34,454 nt of DNA from an uncultured Clostridium sp. (GCA_900551615.1 URWN01000015.1:1-34454); one strand, 5' to 3'; counted from the stretch's first letter, positions 22,243-30,780 are shown. Numbers and translations: made by a program. Notes: generated from the letters alone by a model not told the origin.

Positions 22243-22665
22243 TTACTTATTCCAAGTCATTGTGTATTCTATTTCAGCTGTATCTTTATCTATATTTTCG
22301 CTTGTAATTATAAAATCATTCTTTTTATAAAAATTGATAGCATTTATATTTTTCTTATATACACTTAATGTCAAATTATCTCTGTTTTCTTTTACTTTAT
22401 TCAATAGAGATGTTCCTATTCCTTTACATTGATTATTTGTATCAATAAAAATTCCTTCAATATAATTCTCATTTATTCCTATAAATCCTACAATATTTTC
22501 TTTTAAAACATAAACGTATATTTCTGCATTTGGTAGAATTTCTTTTACATAATTATAATTATTTTTCCAATATTCTTTTGATATAAATTTATGAGCTTTT
22601 ATATTTTCATTTTTCCATATTTGCATTACAGGATTTATATCATTTTTTTCAAATTTTCTTATCAT
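22243..22665 (-). CDS. GNAT-family N-acetyltransferase
   Basis: A 140-aa acetyl-CoA-dependent acetyltransferase. The GNAT core is clear: VGFIGINENYIEGIFID (strands 4-5), then the acetyl-CoA loop NQCKGIGTSLL (Q/R-x-x-G-x-G) at about 84-94, then LSVYKKNINAINFYKKNDF, the usual end. AGGAGAAATAA precedes the ATG. The substrate is unknown. It sits downstream of a decayed SGNH hydrolase gene and upstream of a terminator, so it is the last gene of that cluster. Confidence 0.88.
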   Translation of the reverse strand: MIRKFEKNDINPVMQIWKNENIKAHKFISKEYWKNNYNYVKEILPNAEIYVYVLKENIVGFIGINENYIEGIFIDTNNQCKGIGTSLLNKVKENRDNLTLSVYKKNINAINFYKKNDFIITSENIDKDTAEIEYTMTWNK

Positions 22666-22694
22666 TTATTTCTCCTATAACTTGTAAGTTGTAG

Positions 22695-22995
22695 TTAACC
22701 TATTAATCCAATTTTTCTTTTTTCTATATATTCCTTTATAGCTTCTGCAATAATTTTGTGTTCTTTTTCATTTGGGTGTATTATATCATCACATAGTAGA
22801 TTTGAATATATTTCAATGAACTGTGTTATTGAACTTTTAGAATAATGTTCTTTGTCTGGATCTTCTGATATTTCTCTCCAATTATAATCACAGTCGTTTC
22901 CTCAAAATTCCATTATAACATATTTACTTTTTGTTTCCTTAATCAACTCGATATTTTTAAATATTATATTTTTTCCAATACTTATCGTACTCCCA
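22695..22995 (-). pseudogene. Decayed SGNH/GDSL hydrolase fragment
   Basis: One minus-strand frame reads KSKYVIMEF, then a TGA stop, then GNDCDYNWREISEDP, SSITQFIEIY and finally DDIIHPNEKEHKIIAEAI. These are the block III (GGND) and block V (DxxHPN) motifs of SGNH hydrolases. The TGA stands where the family has Gly, so one G-to-T change explains it. The N-terminal GDS block is missing, and blocks III and V are only about 45 residues apart instead of roughly 100 or more, so there was also an internal deletion. It begins right behind the flavodoxin gene and has no start codon of its own. Confidence 0.72.
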
Positions 22996-22998
22996 ATT

Positions 22999-23517
22999 TT
23001 ATTCCTCCTCGTATAATATTACAATTTGTTCTAATGCTTTTAAATCTTCTTTATTTGGATGTGATAATGCTTTATCAAAGTTAGCAATTAATTTATCAAT
23101 GTTAAGTGAAATATTATTTTGTTCTCTCATTTTTTCATATCTTTCTCTAACTGATAATGGCATTTTACCTTGACACATAAAAGTACCTATTATTGTATTG
23201 CTACTATCAATATTCTTTTTTACATTATTAATAATTCCCTCAAAATATTTTTCACTTTCGCCATATCCTGCTGTCCCAAATAAAAATATTTTTTTGTTTT
23301 TTAATTTATTTAAAAAATCTATTGTTAGATGATCAGCATTTCCTTTTTCTGTCCAAAAACCAATATAAATTACATTACTTAATACATCATCAATTTTATC
23401 CACTGTACCATAATAATCACACTTATTTTGAGGTAAAGTATTATAGATTGCCTCTGCAAGTTTTTTTGTATTTCCTGTTTTACTACTATAAATTATTGAA
23501 TATCTTTCTCTTTTCAT
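22999..23517 (-). CDS. Flavodoxin-family protein
   Basis: A 172-aa FMN-binding flavodoxin-like protein. The phosphate-binding loop is SSKTGNTKKLA (about 11-21). The first FMN-contact region is IGFWTEKGNAD and the second FGTAGYGESEKYF. The C-terminal part (MCQGKMPLSVRERYEKM) is typical of a clostridial subgroup of flavodoxins that often sit beside reductases. It probably carries electrons to an unidentified partner. AAAGGAG lies before the ATG. No reductase is adjacent. BilS of bilirubin reduction belongs to this broad group, but without BilR nearby I do not propose that function. Confidence 0.85.
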   Translation of the reverse strand: MKRERYSIIYSSKTGNTKKLAEAIYNTLPQNKCDYYGTVDKIDDVLSNVIYIGFWTEKGNADHLTIDFLNKLKNKKIFLFGTAGYGESEKYFEGIINNVKKNIDSSNTIIGTFMCQGKMPLSVRERYEKMREQNNISLNIDKLIANFDKALSHPNKEDLKALEQIVILYEEE

Positions 23518-23558
23518 AATACATAATCTCCTTTCTCTTTATTATCAATAATTGTAAT

Positions 23559-24299
23559 TTAACGAACTAACCTCTTTACTCTTTCAACATAATCATCTGC
23601 ATGATTTATGCTAATATCTCCGTGATAATATCCTTGTAATACTTCAAGTTCACTATTTGGTATTAAATGAACAATTTTAGTTGCTGATTTTTTCATAATA
23701 GGTCTTTCTTTACTTCCAACTAATACGAGGATCTTTGCTTTAGTATGCGATAAAGTGTTTTTTACTTCATAATTAGAATTTGACTTCATAAAAGCAATTA
23801 AATTATCTTTTGTAATTTTACAAGTATCTTCATAATATAGAGCAAACAAGCTTTTTTTAAGTTTCAAACTTTTAAATTGTAGTTTTGAAAACCACTTTTT
23901 ACTTATCAAACAATATGATAAATTAAATATTGGCTCTATCATTTTATAGGTAAAGTCCATTGGAATTACCAAAGCACTTTCAATAATAGCACATTCACAT
24001 ATGTTAGGATTTTTAGATAATATTTCTAATAAAATTTGTCCTCCTAATGATAAACCTACAATTAGTTTTACTTTTCCATTATAATTTTTATTTATAAAAT
24101 TTATTATTTCTAGAGCATTGCTTTCAATAGAAGTAAAATTTGTATTGCTTCCTGAATGTCCATCTAATATAGGAATAACTATGTGAAATTCATTTTCAAG
24201 CAAGGATATTTCATCTATATAATTCCACCAAGAAAGACCTCCACCGTGTAATAAAATTATAATATCATTATTCTTTGATCCATATTCTTTATATTCCAT
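23559..24299 (-). CDS. Alpha/beta hydrolase
   Basis: A 246-aa alpha/beta-fold hydrolase. The oxyanion-hole motif is LLHGGGLSWWNY (about 16-27), the nucleophile elbow VGLSLGGQ with Ser at about 94, the acid region ILVLVGSKERP and the catalytic His in LQGYYHGDI (about 227). A cap region rich in Lys and aromatic residues lies between about 120 and 175. Function could be esterase or lipase; the substrate is unknown. AGAGGTG precedes the ATG. It is one of a run of same-strand genes (25372 to 22243) with short gaps. Confidence 0.88.
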   Translation of the reverse strand: MEYKEYGSKNNDIIILLHGGGLSWWNYIDEISLLENEFHIVIPILDGHSGSNTNFTSIESNALEIINFINKNYNGKVKLIVGLSLGGQILLEILSKNPNICECAIIESALVIPMDFTYKMIEPIFNLSYCLISKKWFSKLQFKSLKLKKSLFALYYEDTCKITKDNLIAFMKSNSNYEVKNTLSHTKAKILVLVGSKERPIMKKSATKIVHLIPNSELEVLQGYYHGDISINHADDYVERVKRLVR

Positions 24300-24332
24300 C
24301 TTACACCTCTAAATTACTATTTGTATTTAACT

Positions 24333-24659
24333 TTACTTTGTTAATTGATAGCTTTGCTCTATCAATTCTTTTACTAATACTTTGTCTACTTTTTCATCTA
24401 TAATAATTGTATTCCAATGTTCCTTATTCATGTGATAAGCAGGTATTATATAATCATAAGTATTTCTCAATATATCAGAATAATTTGGATCTGTCTTAAC
24501 ATTAAGGTATAACTTATTATTTACATTCATAATTAAAGCAAACCACTTTTTATTTTTCAAATGTTTCATTGTTACAGATTCAAAATCATCAGGAAAAGGG
24601 CAATCCTTATATGTATTTTCTAATGTTAAACAATACTTTATTATTTCTTCTTTATTCAT
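24333..24659 (-). CDS. MmcQ/YjbR-family protein
   Basis: A 108-aa protein with the YjbR pattern: an opening helix (EEIIKYCLTLENTYKDCPF), then KKWFALIMNVNNKLYLNVKTDP, then YDYIIPAYHMNKEHWNTIII with the conserved His-Met-x-x-x-His-Trp segment, and a final helix. The fold is related to CyaY-like DNA-binding proteins; the cellular role is not well defined. The start is the ATG at 24659 with AGGAG about 7 nt upstream; TTG directly before it is less likely. Confidence 0.85.
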   Translation of the reverse strand: MNKEEIIKYCLTLENTYKDCPFPDDFESVTMKHLKNKKWFALIMNVNNKLYLNVKTDPNYSDILRNTYDYIIPAYHMNKEHWNTIIIDEKVDKVLVKELIEQSYQLTK

Positions 24660-24687
24660 CAAATTTCTCCTAAAAAGTTTTTAATTT

Positions 24688-24882
24688 TTAATTAGTGTTA
24701 TAAACATAAAAATTCATCTTATCTGAATTTTTAACTTTAGAATACCTTAATCTTTTGATTTCTTCCGGAGCATCTTCCACTACACCCTCATATAAAATTT
24801 CTGTATCTTCAAATATAACTCTTATATCTAATGCTCGTACAGAGCCAATTGTAAAATATGCTTTTCTTTCTTGATTTTCCAT
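24688..24882 (-). CDS. 64-aa hypothetical protein
   Basis: A small soluble protein with mixed alpha/beta composition (DIRVIFEDTEILYEGVVEDA, then a Lys-rich stretch and FYVYNTN). The first half suggests a small beta-hairpin fold. GGGAGTG precedes the ATG. It lies between the phosphatase and YjbR-like genes with gaps of 19 and 28 bp, so it is part of their transcription unit. The family is not recognised. Confidence 0.6.
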   Translation of the reverse strand: MENQERKAYFTIGSVRALDIRVIFEDTEILYEGVVEDAPEEIKRLRYSKVKNSDKMNFYVYNTN

Positions 24883-24901
24883 AACACACTCCCTAAATTT
24901 G

Positions 24902-25372
24902 TTATTTATCTATTATATTCTTATCTTTTAAACATTTCAAAAATCCATTACAACCTTCAACTATATCATTAAATGTAATTTCAAAATTTCCAGTATACCA
25001 CGGATCAGCAATATCTCTAGGGGTATCTGAAAAATCTAACAATCTATAAATCTTATCGTCAACATCTTCCCCTACTATTCTTTTTATATTTATAACATTT
25101 GATTTTTCCATTCCAATAATATAGTCATATTTTTTATAATCTTCTGCTCTTAATTTTACTGCTTTTCTTTTTGTAAAAGAGATTCCCTTTTGTATTAGTT
25201 TATCACGAGTACCATAATGAATATCATTTCCTATTTCCTCACTAGAAGTTGCTGAAGATTTTATATAAAATTCTTTTTCTAATCCTTGCTTTTTTACCAT
25301 ATCTTTGAGTACAAATTCTGCCATTGGAGAACGACATATATTACCTAAACATACAAACATTACTTTTATCAT
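24902..25372 (-). CDS. Low-molecular-weight protein-tyrosine phosphatase
   Basis: A 156-aa LMW-PTP. The P-loop is VCLGNICRSP with catalytic Cys (about 7) and Arg (about 13), and the general acid Asp is in IADPWYTGN (about 126). Length and motifs are standard. The start is the ATG at 25372 with GAGG before it; GTG at 25384 overlaps that site. In bacteria such enzymes act on tyrosine kinases of polysaccharide synthesis or on host proteins; neither is visible here. It is the first gene of the minus-strand run down to 22243. Confidence 0.92.
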   Translation of the reverse strand: MIKVMFVCLGNICRSPMAEFVLKDMVKKQGLEKEFYIKSSATSSEEIGNDIHYGTRDKLIQKGISFTKRKAVKLRAEDYKKYDYIIGMEKSNVINIKRIVGEDVDDKIYRLLDFSDTPRDIADPWYTGNFEITFNDIVEGCNGFLKCLKDKNIIDK

Positions 25373-25472
25373 TATAGTCCTCACTTTCTATATAAGAGGT
25401 TTTTTATCGTTTTTTCTTTATGCTTGTGATTATAACATAAATAATAAAAAATATAAATAAAAAAAGAAAAAA

Positions 25473-25509
25473 GTCCTGTATAATATCACAAATTGATATT
25501 ATACAGGAC
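25473..25509 (-). terminator. Terminator with 15-bp stem
   Basis: GTCCTGTATAATATC and GATATTATACAGGAC form a perfect 15-bp stem with a 7-nt loop. On the minus strand TTTTTTCTTTTTTT follows. It is the intact end of the decayed CHAP-like gene. Confidence 0.85.
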
Positions 25510-25510
25510 A

Positions 25511-25727
25511 TTAGTATAGACTTTTCCGTTTTCGACTTTTTCTACAATTCCGAACATGATCTGATATTCCATCATTTTCCCAGTCAAAAAATATTATTTC
25601 TCCGAGATTTAGGAATATAGCCATTATCTTGCCAAAGTCCACAAGTTTTAAACCAAACAATTCCCTCATTTTGACAATTTGCAAATATTGTAAAGTTACG
25701 ATCTATCATTAGTTCGCAATCATCATT
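25511..25727 (-). pseudogene. Decayed CHAP-type cell-wall amidase fragment
   Basis: Three reading frames on the minus strand together spell a CHAP/amidase C-terminal half: NEGIVWFKTCGLWQDNGYIPKS, then GEIIFFDWENDGISDHV with the expected Asp-His, then GIVEKVENGKVYT. Each change of frame is caused by one extra C directly before GGA (near 25609 and 25552). The N-terminal part with the catalytic Cys and the end after VYT are lost. Related intact proteins cut peptidoglycan stems. Most of the gene-free stretch 25373-25820 is this remnant and its terminator; I see nothing in 25728-25820. Confidence 0.7.
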
Positions 25728-25820
25728 TATGCATTTTCTATATTAAAATCTCTAATTTATTAATTTTAAAATTTCAAATACAATATAATTTTAGAATATT
25801 TATTTCTATTACAAAATAAA

Positions 25821-26486
25821 CTAATTTTGTTCAACTTTAATAACATTATCAAAACTGATTAAATCAGTAACAAAAGAATGTTCAGATTTCTTTTTATCTT
25901 TACCAATAATTTTAATTATATTATTTTTATACTTAGACATATCTAATTCTGTAACAATAATTTCATTATCCTCAAGCATTTTTTTAATTTTTTGTAAAGT
26001 ATCTTGATCTTGCTTTTCAAGTTCAATTTCTAGTTCTAACATATTATAATGTTCAATTTTATCTGAAATTAAATATGAATAAGACAAAATTATATAAACT
26101 AATGCAGTTGAAATTATTCCACACAAATAATATCCTGCTCCTATGCATAGCCCGATACAAGTAACAGCTAATAATGTTGAAGCTGTTGTTAATCCCTTTA
26201 CATTAAAACCATCCCTTAATATTGTACCAGCACCTAAAAATCCTATTCCAGATAATAACTGAGCTGGTATTCTTGATGAATCTACTCCAAACGATTTTGA
26301 CATATATTCGCCACATATCATAACCAAAACAGCACTTATTCCAACTAAAGCATGTGTTCTAAATCCTGCAGGTTTACTCCAAGATGATCTTTCTAAGCCG
26401 ATAATTCCTGCTAGAAAAATACCTAGCAGTAGTTTCACTATTGTTTGAAATTCAAAACTATTTATAATTGTTTTTATAACTTCCAT
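25821..26486 (-). CDS. MgtC/SapB-family membrane protein
   Basis: A 221-aa protein. Four to five membrane helices in the first 135 residues carry the family signature LAGIIGLERSSWSKPAGFRT, followed by VGISAVLVMI, GIGFLGAGTIL and GLTTASTLL. The C-terminal 75 residues form a soluble ACT-like regulatory domain (LELEIELEKQ through VIKVEQN). The family is tied to magnesium homeostasis and, in pathogens, to survival inside hosts. AAAGGAAAAAATAAA precedes the ATG. No magnesium riboswitch is visible in the short leader. It is a single-gene unit between PBP1A and the CHAP remnant. Confidence 0.92.
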   Translation of the reverse strand: MEVIKTIINSFEFQTIVKLLLGIFLAGIIGLERSSWSKPAGFRTHALVGISAVLVMICGEYMSKSFGVDSSRIPAQLLSGIGFLGAGTILRDGFNVKGLTTASTLLAVTCIGLCIGAGYYLCGIISTALVYIILSYSYLISDKIEHYNMLELEIELEKQDQDTLQKIKKMLEDNEIIVTELDMSKYKNNIIKIIGKDKKKSEHSFVTDLISFDNVIKVEQN

Positions 26487-26517
26487 TTTATTTTTTCCTT
26501 TCCATATATAAATTAGT

Positions 26518-26578
26518 ATGAAAGCAAAATTTATTATAACATTTATTAATTCTAAATCTTGCTTTCATTTATATTAAT
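26518..26578 (-). repeat. Inverted repeat ATGAAAGCAA between PBP and MgtC-like genes
   Basis: ATGAAAGCAA (26518-26527) and its exact complement (26569-26578) are 41 bp apart in the intergenic region. The stem could end the PBP transcript, but the large loop and the lack of a good U-tract make this uncertain. A TATAAT-like -10 for the MgtC-like gene lies inside the loop. Confidence 0.4.
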
Positions 26579-26582
26579 TAGA

Positions 26583-29093
26583 TTATTCTGATGTACTTTT
26601 ATTAGAAACATCAACCGTAATTTTATTTTTACTCACACTATTTTTAGAAGAAGCTGTGCTTTCATTATTTTTGTTTGAATTTGGTGTAGATATTATTGTA
26701 TTTTTACTATCTTTATTAGTATTAGTTGATGTAGAATTTTGTTTATTACTATTTGATTCAGTTGTATTTTGTTTATTAACAGAATTACTCAAATTACTAC
26801 TATTATCTTTTTTATCAATAGAAGCACTATTCTTATTATTTAAATTTTCATCTATTTTTGTGTTTTTTTCTTTGTTAGTAACAGTCGGTATATCTAAATC
26901 CTCCTTAGTTGTAGTATCAAACGAATTAGTAACAGTATTTGTTTTATTTGTATTTGTAGATGATGAATTATTATCTTTTAATTCGCTTCCTGAATGTTTA
27001 TTACAAGAAGTTGGTATTGTTCCAATTAAGAAATATTCATCATATGTATTAGGGCATCCAGTATTTGCTTTTCTACCAGTTTCTGCACAAACAGTTACTT
27101 TACTAACTCCTGTTGGTTTATCAAATTTGGCATTTGGTAAATTTGAATGCACATTATTCATAATATTTGCCCATAATATTCCTGCTGGGTTTTTCTTACC
27201 ATTGTAATTAATTGATTCATTTTTGTCATATCCATACCATGTAACTCCTGTATAATATGGTGTAAAGCCACAAAGCCATCTATCATAATTATCATCTGTT
27301 GTTCCAGTTTTAGCTGCAACATCCATTCCTGAAATTGAGCAATACGTAGCAGTTCCATGAATTCCTTTTACTGGTTCAGTTAATAATTCTTTTACAATAT
27401 ATGCTACTTCTTTAGAAAATACCTTCTTTTTCTTTTGTTTTACTTCAACAATAACTTTTTTATTTGATGTTTCTGCTTTTGTATAGAATGTTGGTTCTAT
27501 ATACTCTCCATCATTTGCTATTGTAGCATACGCTCCTGCCATTTGTAGTGGACTTATTCCTCTATCTAATCCTCCTAAAGCTAATGCTAAATTTTCATCT
27601 TTTTTACTAAGAGTAGTTATCCCCATTTTTTCTAAATAATTCATAGATGTTTTAGGGCCTATTTTTTCCATCATCTCTACAAATGGAATATTTTGGGAAG
27701 ACTCTAATGCTCTTCTCACAGTTATTTTTCCTAAATAATTACTATAATTTTCTGGTTTGTATCCATCATCAAATATTGTTTGTTCATCTTCAAATATTGT
27801 AGCACCTGTAAATTCTTTTTTTGCTATTCCAGGCACTAAAACAGCTATTGGCTTTATACATGAGCCTGTTTGCCTAATTGATTGTGTTGCACGGTTTAAT
27901 CCACGTGATGTTGTTTTTTTACCAAGTGCACCTACACATCCAACAACTTGCCCTGTTTTATGATCTATTATTACCATGGCTGCTTGTGAAGAATCTCCAC
28001 CAGTTTTTGAAGCAAGTTGATACTTTGTTTTTTCAAATTCTTTTTCCATTTGATTTTGAATAGATGTTTTTTGTGTACTATAAATTGTAAGTCCTGCCAT
28101 ATTTATGTAGTTTGTAGCAAATGTTTTTGTTATTTTTTTCTTATTTGCAATATCATCAATCAATTGTGATATTAATGCATCCGTATGATATGAATATATA
28201 GCATCATCTGTTTCAATTTTTCCTTTTTTAAATTTTAAACCATTATCTACATTTGCAACAGCCGTATTATATTCATCTTCATTAATATATTTAAGTTCTA
28301 GCATTTTTGACAATACAGTTTTTGTTCTTGCTTTGATTTTTTCTGTATTATTCGTGTCACCATATGGATTATAAGAATTTGGTGAATTATTTATACCTGC
28401 TAAAAATGCACATTCTTCTAACGATAAATCTTTTACAGATTTATTAAAATAATAATTTGCTCCTGTTTCTATTCCATACACATTCGGTCCCACATAAATA
28501 ATATTTAAATATAATGATAATATTTCATCTTTGCTCATAAAACTTTCTAAAGTTGCTGCTTTACCCCATTCTTTAACTTTTCTAGTTATTTTATTTGAGG
28601 AGTCACCAGTTAAATTTTTAACAACTTGTTGGGTTATAGTACTTCCTCCAAAAGATGAAGAACCACGATGAAATACATATGAACCTATCGCCGCTCCAGT
28701 CCTTTTTATATCTACACCATGATGTTTGTAAAATCTTTCATCTTCTATTGCTACATATGCATTTTTTAAATTATTAGGAATCTCAGATGCAGAAATCTTA
28801 TTTTTAGCCTTTTCTCCACCTATTTCTGCAATTGTATTACCATCTGTATCTTTTACAATAGAAGTTTCGTTTTTTGACATCTCTTGTACTATTTTTTTCC
28901 AATTATTTATAGATATTGCAGTATATATTCCTAAACCTATTATTACTAATATTAGTAATAATAGTATTATAATTATTCTTTTTTTCTTTCTTTTTATTTG
29001 TTCTTGTGTTTTTTCTTTTTTCTTTTCATTTTGTTTTTTACTTTTCTTAGATATTGAATTTTCTTTTAAATGCTTACTTTTTTTATCTTTCAT
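26583..29093 (-). CDS. ponA: Class A penicillin-binding protein (PBP1A-type)
   Basis: An 836-aa bifunctional peptidoglycan synthase. A Lys-rich cytoplasmic tail (1-39) and a membrane helix (40-61) lead into the GT51 glycosyltransferase domain (about 75-270; EDERFYKHHGVD from E117, GGSTITQQ from 149, RKVKEWGKA from 171). The transpeptidase domain (about 360-650) has SCIK with nucleophile S411, SQN at 466-468 and KTGT at 595-598. About residues 700-836 form a Ser/Asn/Thr/Lys-rich low-complexity tail, probably in the wall. Cys occurs in the SxxK motif (S-C-I-K) where most relatives have Ser or Thr. AGAAGG precedes the ATG. It is divergent from the Xer-like gene. A second GT51 enzyme lies at 7308-8000. 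Confidence 0.96.
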   Translation of the reverse strand: MKDKKSKHLKENSISKKSKKQNEKKKEKTQEQIKRKKKRIIIILLLLILVIIGLGIYTAISINNWKKIVQEMSKNETSIVKDTDGNTIAEIGGEKAKNKISASEIPNNLKNAYVAIEDERFYKHHGVDIKRTGAAIGSYVFHRGSSSFGGSTITQQVVKNLTGDSSNKITRKVKEWGKAATLESFMSKDEILSLYLNIIYVGPNVYGIETGANYYFNKSVKDLSLEECAFLAGINNSPNSYNPYGDTNNTEKIKARTKTVLSKMLELKYINEDEYNTAVANVDNGLKFKKGKIETDDAIYSYHTDALISQLIDDIANKKKITKTFATNYINMAGLTIYSTQKTSIQNQMEKEFEKTKYQLASKTGGDSSQAAMVIIDHKTGQVVGCVGALGKKTTSRGLNRATQSIRQTGSCIKPIAVLVPGIAKKEFTGATIFEDEQTIFDDGYKPENYSNYLGKITVRRALESSQNIPFVEMMEKIGPKTSMNYLEKMGITTLSKKDENLALALGGLDRGISPLQMAGAYATIANDGEYIEPTFYTKAETSNKKVIVEVKQKKKKVFSKEVAYIVKELLTEPVKGIHGTATYCSISGMDVAAKTGTTDDNYDRWLCGFTPYYTGVTWYGYDKNESINYNGKKNPAGILWANIMNNVHSNLPNAKFDKPTGVSKVTVCAETGRKANTGCPNTYDEYFLIGTIPTSCNKHSGSELKDNNSSSTNTNKTNTVTNSFDTTTKEDLDIPTVTNKEKNTKIDENLNNKNSASIDKKDNSSNLSNSVNKQNTTESNSNKQNSTSTNTNKDSKNTIISTPNSNKNNESTASSKNSVSKNKITVDVSNKSTSE

Positions 29094-29311
29094 TTATATT
29101 CCTTCTCTTAAAAATTTAAAATCATATTCACATTTTAATTTTTTTGATTTTTTATTTATATTCTTGATTATACAGCTTTTAATTTTTCTTGTTTATTTTA
29201 TATGCATATATTATATACTATAATTACCAATATTTCAATAAAAACCATCTTAAACACTTTCATTTTATAAGATTTTATTATATAATAGCAAAAGATTGGA
29301 GAGTGAAACAT

Positions 29312-30295
29312 ATGATAAATCATGAAGATAATCCAGAATACTTAAATTCATTTCTAGACTATACAATGACAATTTTAAATAAATCACCAAATACAGTAAA
29401 AGAATATAATTATGACTTAGCAACATTTTTAAAATTTATAAAAATTCGATTTAATTTAACACAAGAAGATGATTTTTCATTAATTACAATAAAAGATATA
29501 GATATAAATACAATTAAAAAAATAACTCTAGATGATATTCATGCTTTTTTAAGCTACCTAACCACTACTTACCACAGTAAAGCTGCAACACGTGCCAGAA
29601 AAGCATCTAGTATTAGAGTATTCTTTAATTATTTATGTGCAAAAGCCAATTTAATAGAACAAAATCCTGCTCAAAATTTAGAAACGCCTAAACTAGATAA
29701 AAGACTACCAAAATATCTAAGTTTAGAAGATAGTAAAAAACTTCTAAATGCAACCCAAAATGAAGACAACAGAAATATGGAAAGAGATTATGCAATAATT
29801 ACTCTATTTTTAAATTGTGGTATGCGTTTATCTGAATTAGTTGGAATAAATATTAATGATATAGATTTTTCAGAAAATAAAATGACCGTTATTGGAAAAG
29901 GTAATAAAGAAAGAACAATATATTTAAACAAAGCTTGCGTACGAGCTATACATGAGTATTTAGATGTTCGCCCTAAAGATGGAATTAAAACAGATAAACT
30001 TAATTCAAGAAAAGCTTTATTTTTAAGTGAACGTCGAGAACGTATTAGCAAAAGAACTGTACAACATATTGTTGATAAAGAACTTACAGCTGCTGGGCTT
30101 GATACAAAAAAATATTCAACACACAAATTAAGACATACTGCTGCCACTTTAATGTATCAATATGGAAATGTTGATATTAGAGCTTTGCAAGAAGTTTTAG
30201 GTCACGAAAGTATTTCTACCACAGAAATTTATACACATGTTGCTAACAAACAAGCTAGAGATGCTATCGAAAACAATCCTCTATCAGATTTTTAA
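29312..30295 (+). CDS. XerC/XerD-like tyrosine recombinase
   Basis: A 327-aa recombinase. I chose the ATG at 29312 with GGAGAG 9 nt before it; the frame is open up to 29189, but the extra residues are not Xer-like. N-terminal SAM-like domain about 5-110, catalytic domain about 130-320. Catalytic residues are R172 (CGMRLSEL), K196 (GKGNKER), H271 and R274 (HKLRH), H298 (VLGH) and Y307 (EIYTH). Length and position beside PBP and LysM genes suggest the host chromosome-dimer resolution type, but an element origin cannot be excluded. Its end resembles that of the recombinase at 494-1471. Divergent from ponA; convergent with the LysM gene through a shared hairpin. Confidence 0.93.
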   Translation: MINHEDNPEYLNSFLDYTMTILNKSPNTVKEYNYDLATFLKFIKIRFNLTQEDDFSLITIKDIDINTIKKITLDDIHAFLSYLTTTYHSKAATRARKASSIRVFFNYLCAKANLIEQNPAQNLETPKLDKRLPKYLSLEDSKKLLNATQNEDNRNMERDYAIITLFLNCGMRLSELVGININDIDFSENKMTVIGKGNKERTIYLNKACVRAIHEYLDVRPKDGIKTDKLNSRKALFLSERRERISKRTVQHIVDKELTAAGLDTKKYSTHKLRHTAATLMYQYGNVDIRALQEVLGHESISTTEIYTHVANKQARDAIENNPLSDF

Positions 30296-30348
30296 ACAGT
30301 ATTTATAATGAACTCTATTGTATTTAAATAGTTCATTATAAATACTGT
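30296..30348. terminator. Bidirectional terminator with 19-bp stem
   Basis: ACAGTATTTATAATGAACT (30296-30314) pairs perfectly with 30330-30348. TTTTATTATT follows on the plus strand. It begins at the stop codon of the recombinase gene and also faces the convergent LysM gene. Confidence 0.85.
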
Positions 30349-30374
30349 TTTATTATTCCAAAATTTATTTTTCT

Positions 30375-30668
30375 TTAGTAATTGGGGATTCTTATTTTAT
30401 CACCTTCAGTTAAATTAGAATTTGATAAATTATTAACTTTCTTTAATTCTTCTATAACATACCTTATATCTTTGCCTTCAAAATATTTATTATTTTCTAA
30501 TTCGTTTTGTGCTATTGACCATAGTGTATCTCCTGAATACACATATTCTTCTTTATATTTTGTTTCTACTTTTGAATATGTATTTGTTGTAAAACCTATA
30601 ATTGCCCCTACTATTATTATTAATATTAAATTTGTTTTTATAAATTTTCCTTTATTTACTATTTTCAT
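30375..30668 (-). CDS. LysM-domain protein, YneA-like cell-division inhibitor candidate
   Basis: A 97-aa protein with a membrane helix or signal anchor at about 11-28 and a LysM domain at about 42-95 (YVYSGDTLWSIAQNEL, then VIEELKKVNNLSNSNLTEGDKIRIP), which binds peptidoglycan. Size and build match YneA of Bacillus, an SOS-induced suppressor of cell division. The promoter supports this: TTGACA-17 bp-TATAAT with LexA-like CGAAC/GTTCG sequences in the spacer and upstream. GGAGG lies 9 nt before the ATG. A lexA gene is not in the window. The YneA role is inferred from architecture and promoter, not from close sequence likeness. Confidence 0.78.
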   Translation of the reverse strand: MKIVNKGKFIKTNLILIIIVGAIIGFTTNTYSKVETKYKEEYVYSGDTLWSIAQNELENNKYFEGKDIRYVIEELKKVNNLSNSNLTEGDKIRIPNY

Positions 30669-30718
30669 TATAATTACCTCCTATTTTTATAAAGAATATT
30701 TGTTTGCTTTGCGAGATA

Positions 30719-30772
30719 ATTATATACGAACATTTATTCTTTGTCAATAGTTTTTAGAAAAAATGTTCGTAT
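30719..30772 (-). promoter_or_regulatory. Consensus promoter with two LexA-like boxes
   Basis: On the minus strand TTGACA (30747-30742) and TATAAT (30724-30719) are 17 bp apart, a perfect sigma-A promoter. The spacer holds GAATAAATGTTCG (30739-30727), one base off GAAC-N4-GTTC; upstream lies CGAACATTTTTTC (30769-30757). The two boxes are arms of a 17-bp inverted repeat (30724-30740 with 30756-30772, one mismatch). A strong promoter covered by a repressor site is typical of SOS genes. Confidence 0.65.
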
Positions 30773-30780
30773 TTTCTTTT

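Noticed and set aside
22999..23517. BilS of a bilirubin-reduction operon
   Set aside because: The protein is a flavodoxin of suitable size, but no BilR-like reductase is nearby and the sequence alone does not decide.
26656..27207. Long plus-strand open frame opposite the PBP tail
   Set aside because: It is the complement of the Ser/Asn/Thr-rich low-complexity tail and PBP domain, gives Leu/Phe/Val-rich text and has no ribosome binding site.
29189..29311. N-terminal extension of the Xer-like recombinase
   Set aside because: The extra 41 residues are Tyr/Phe/Ile-rich text from the promoter region; the ATG at 29312 has the ribosome binding site and matches the Xer N-terminus.
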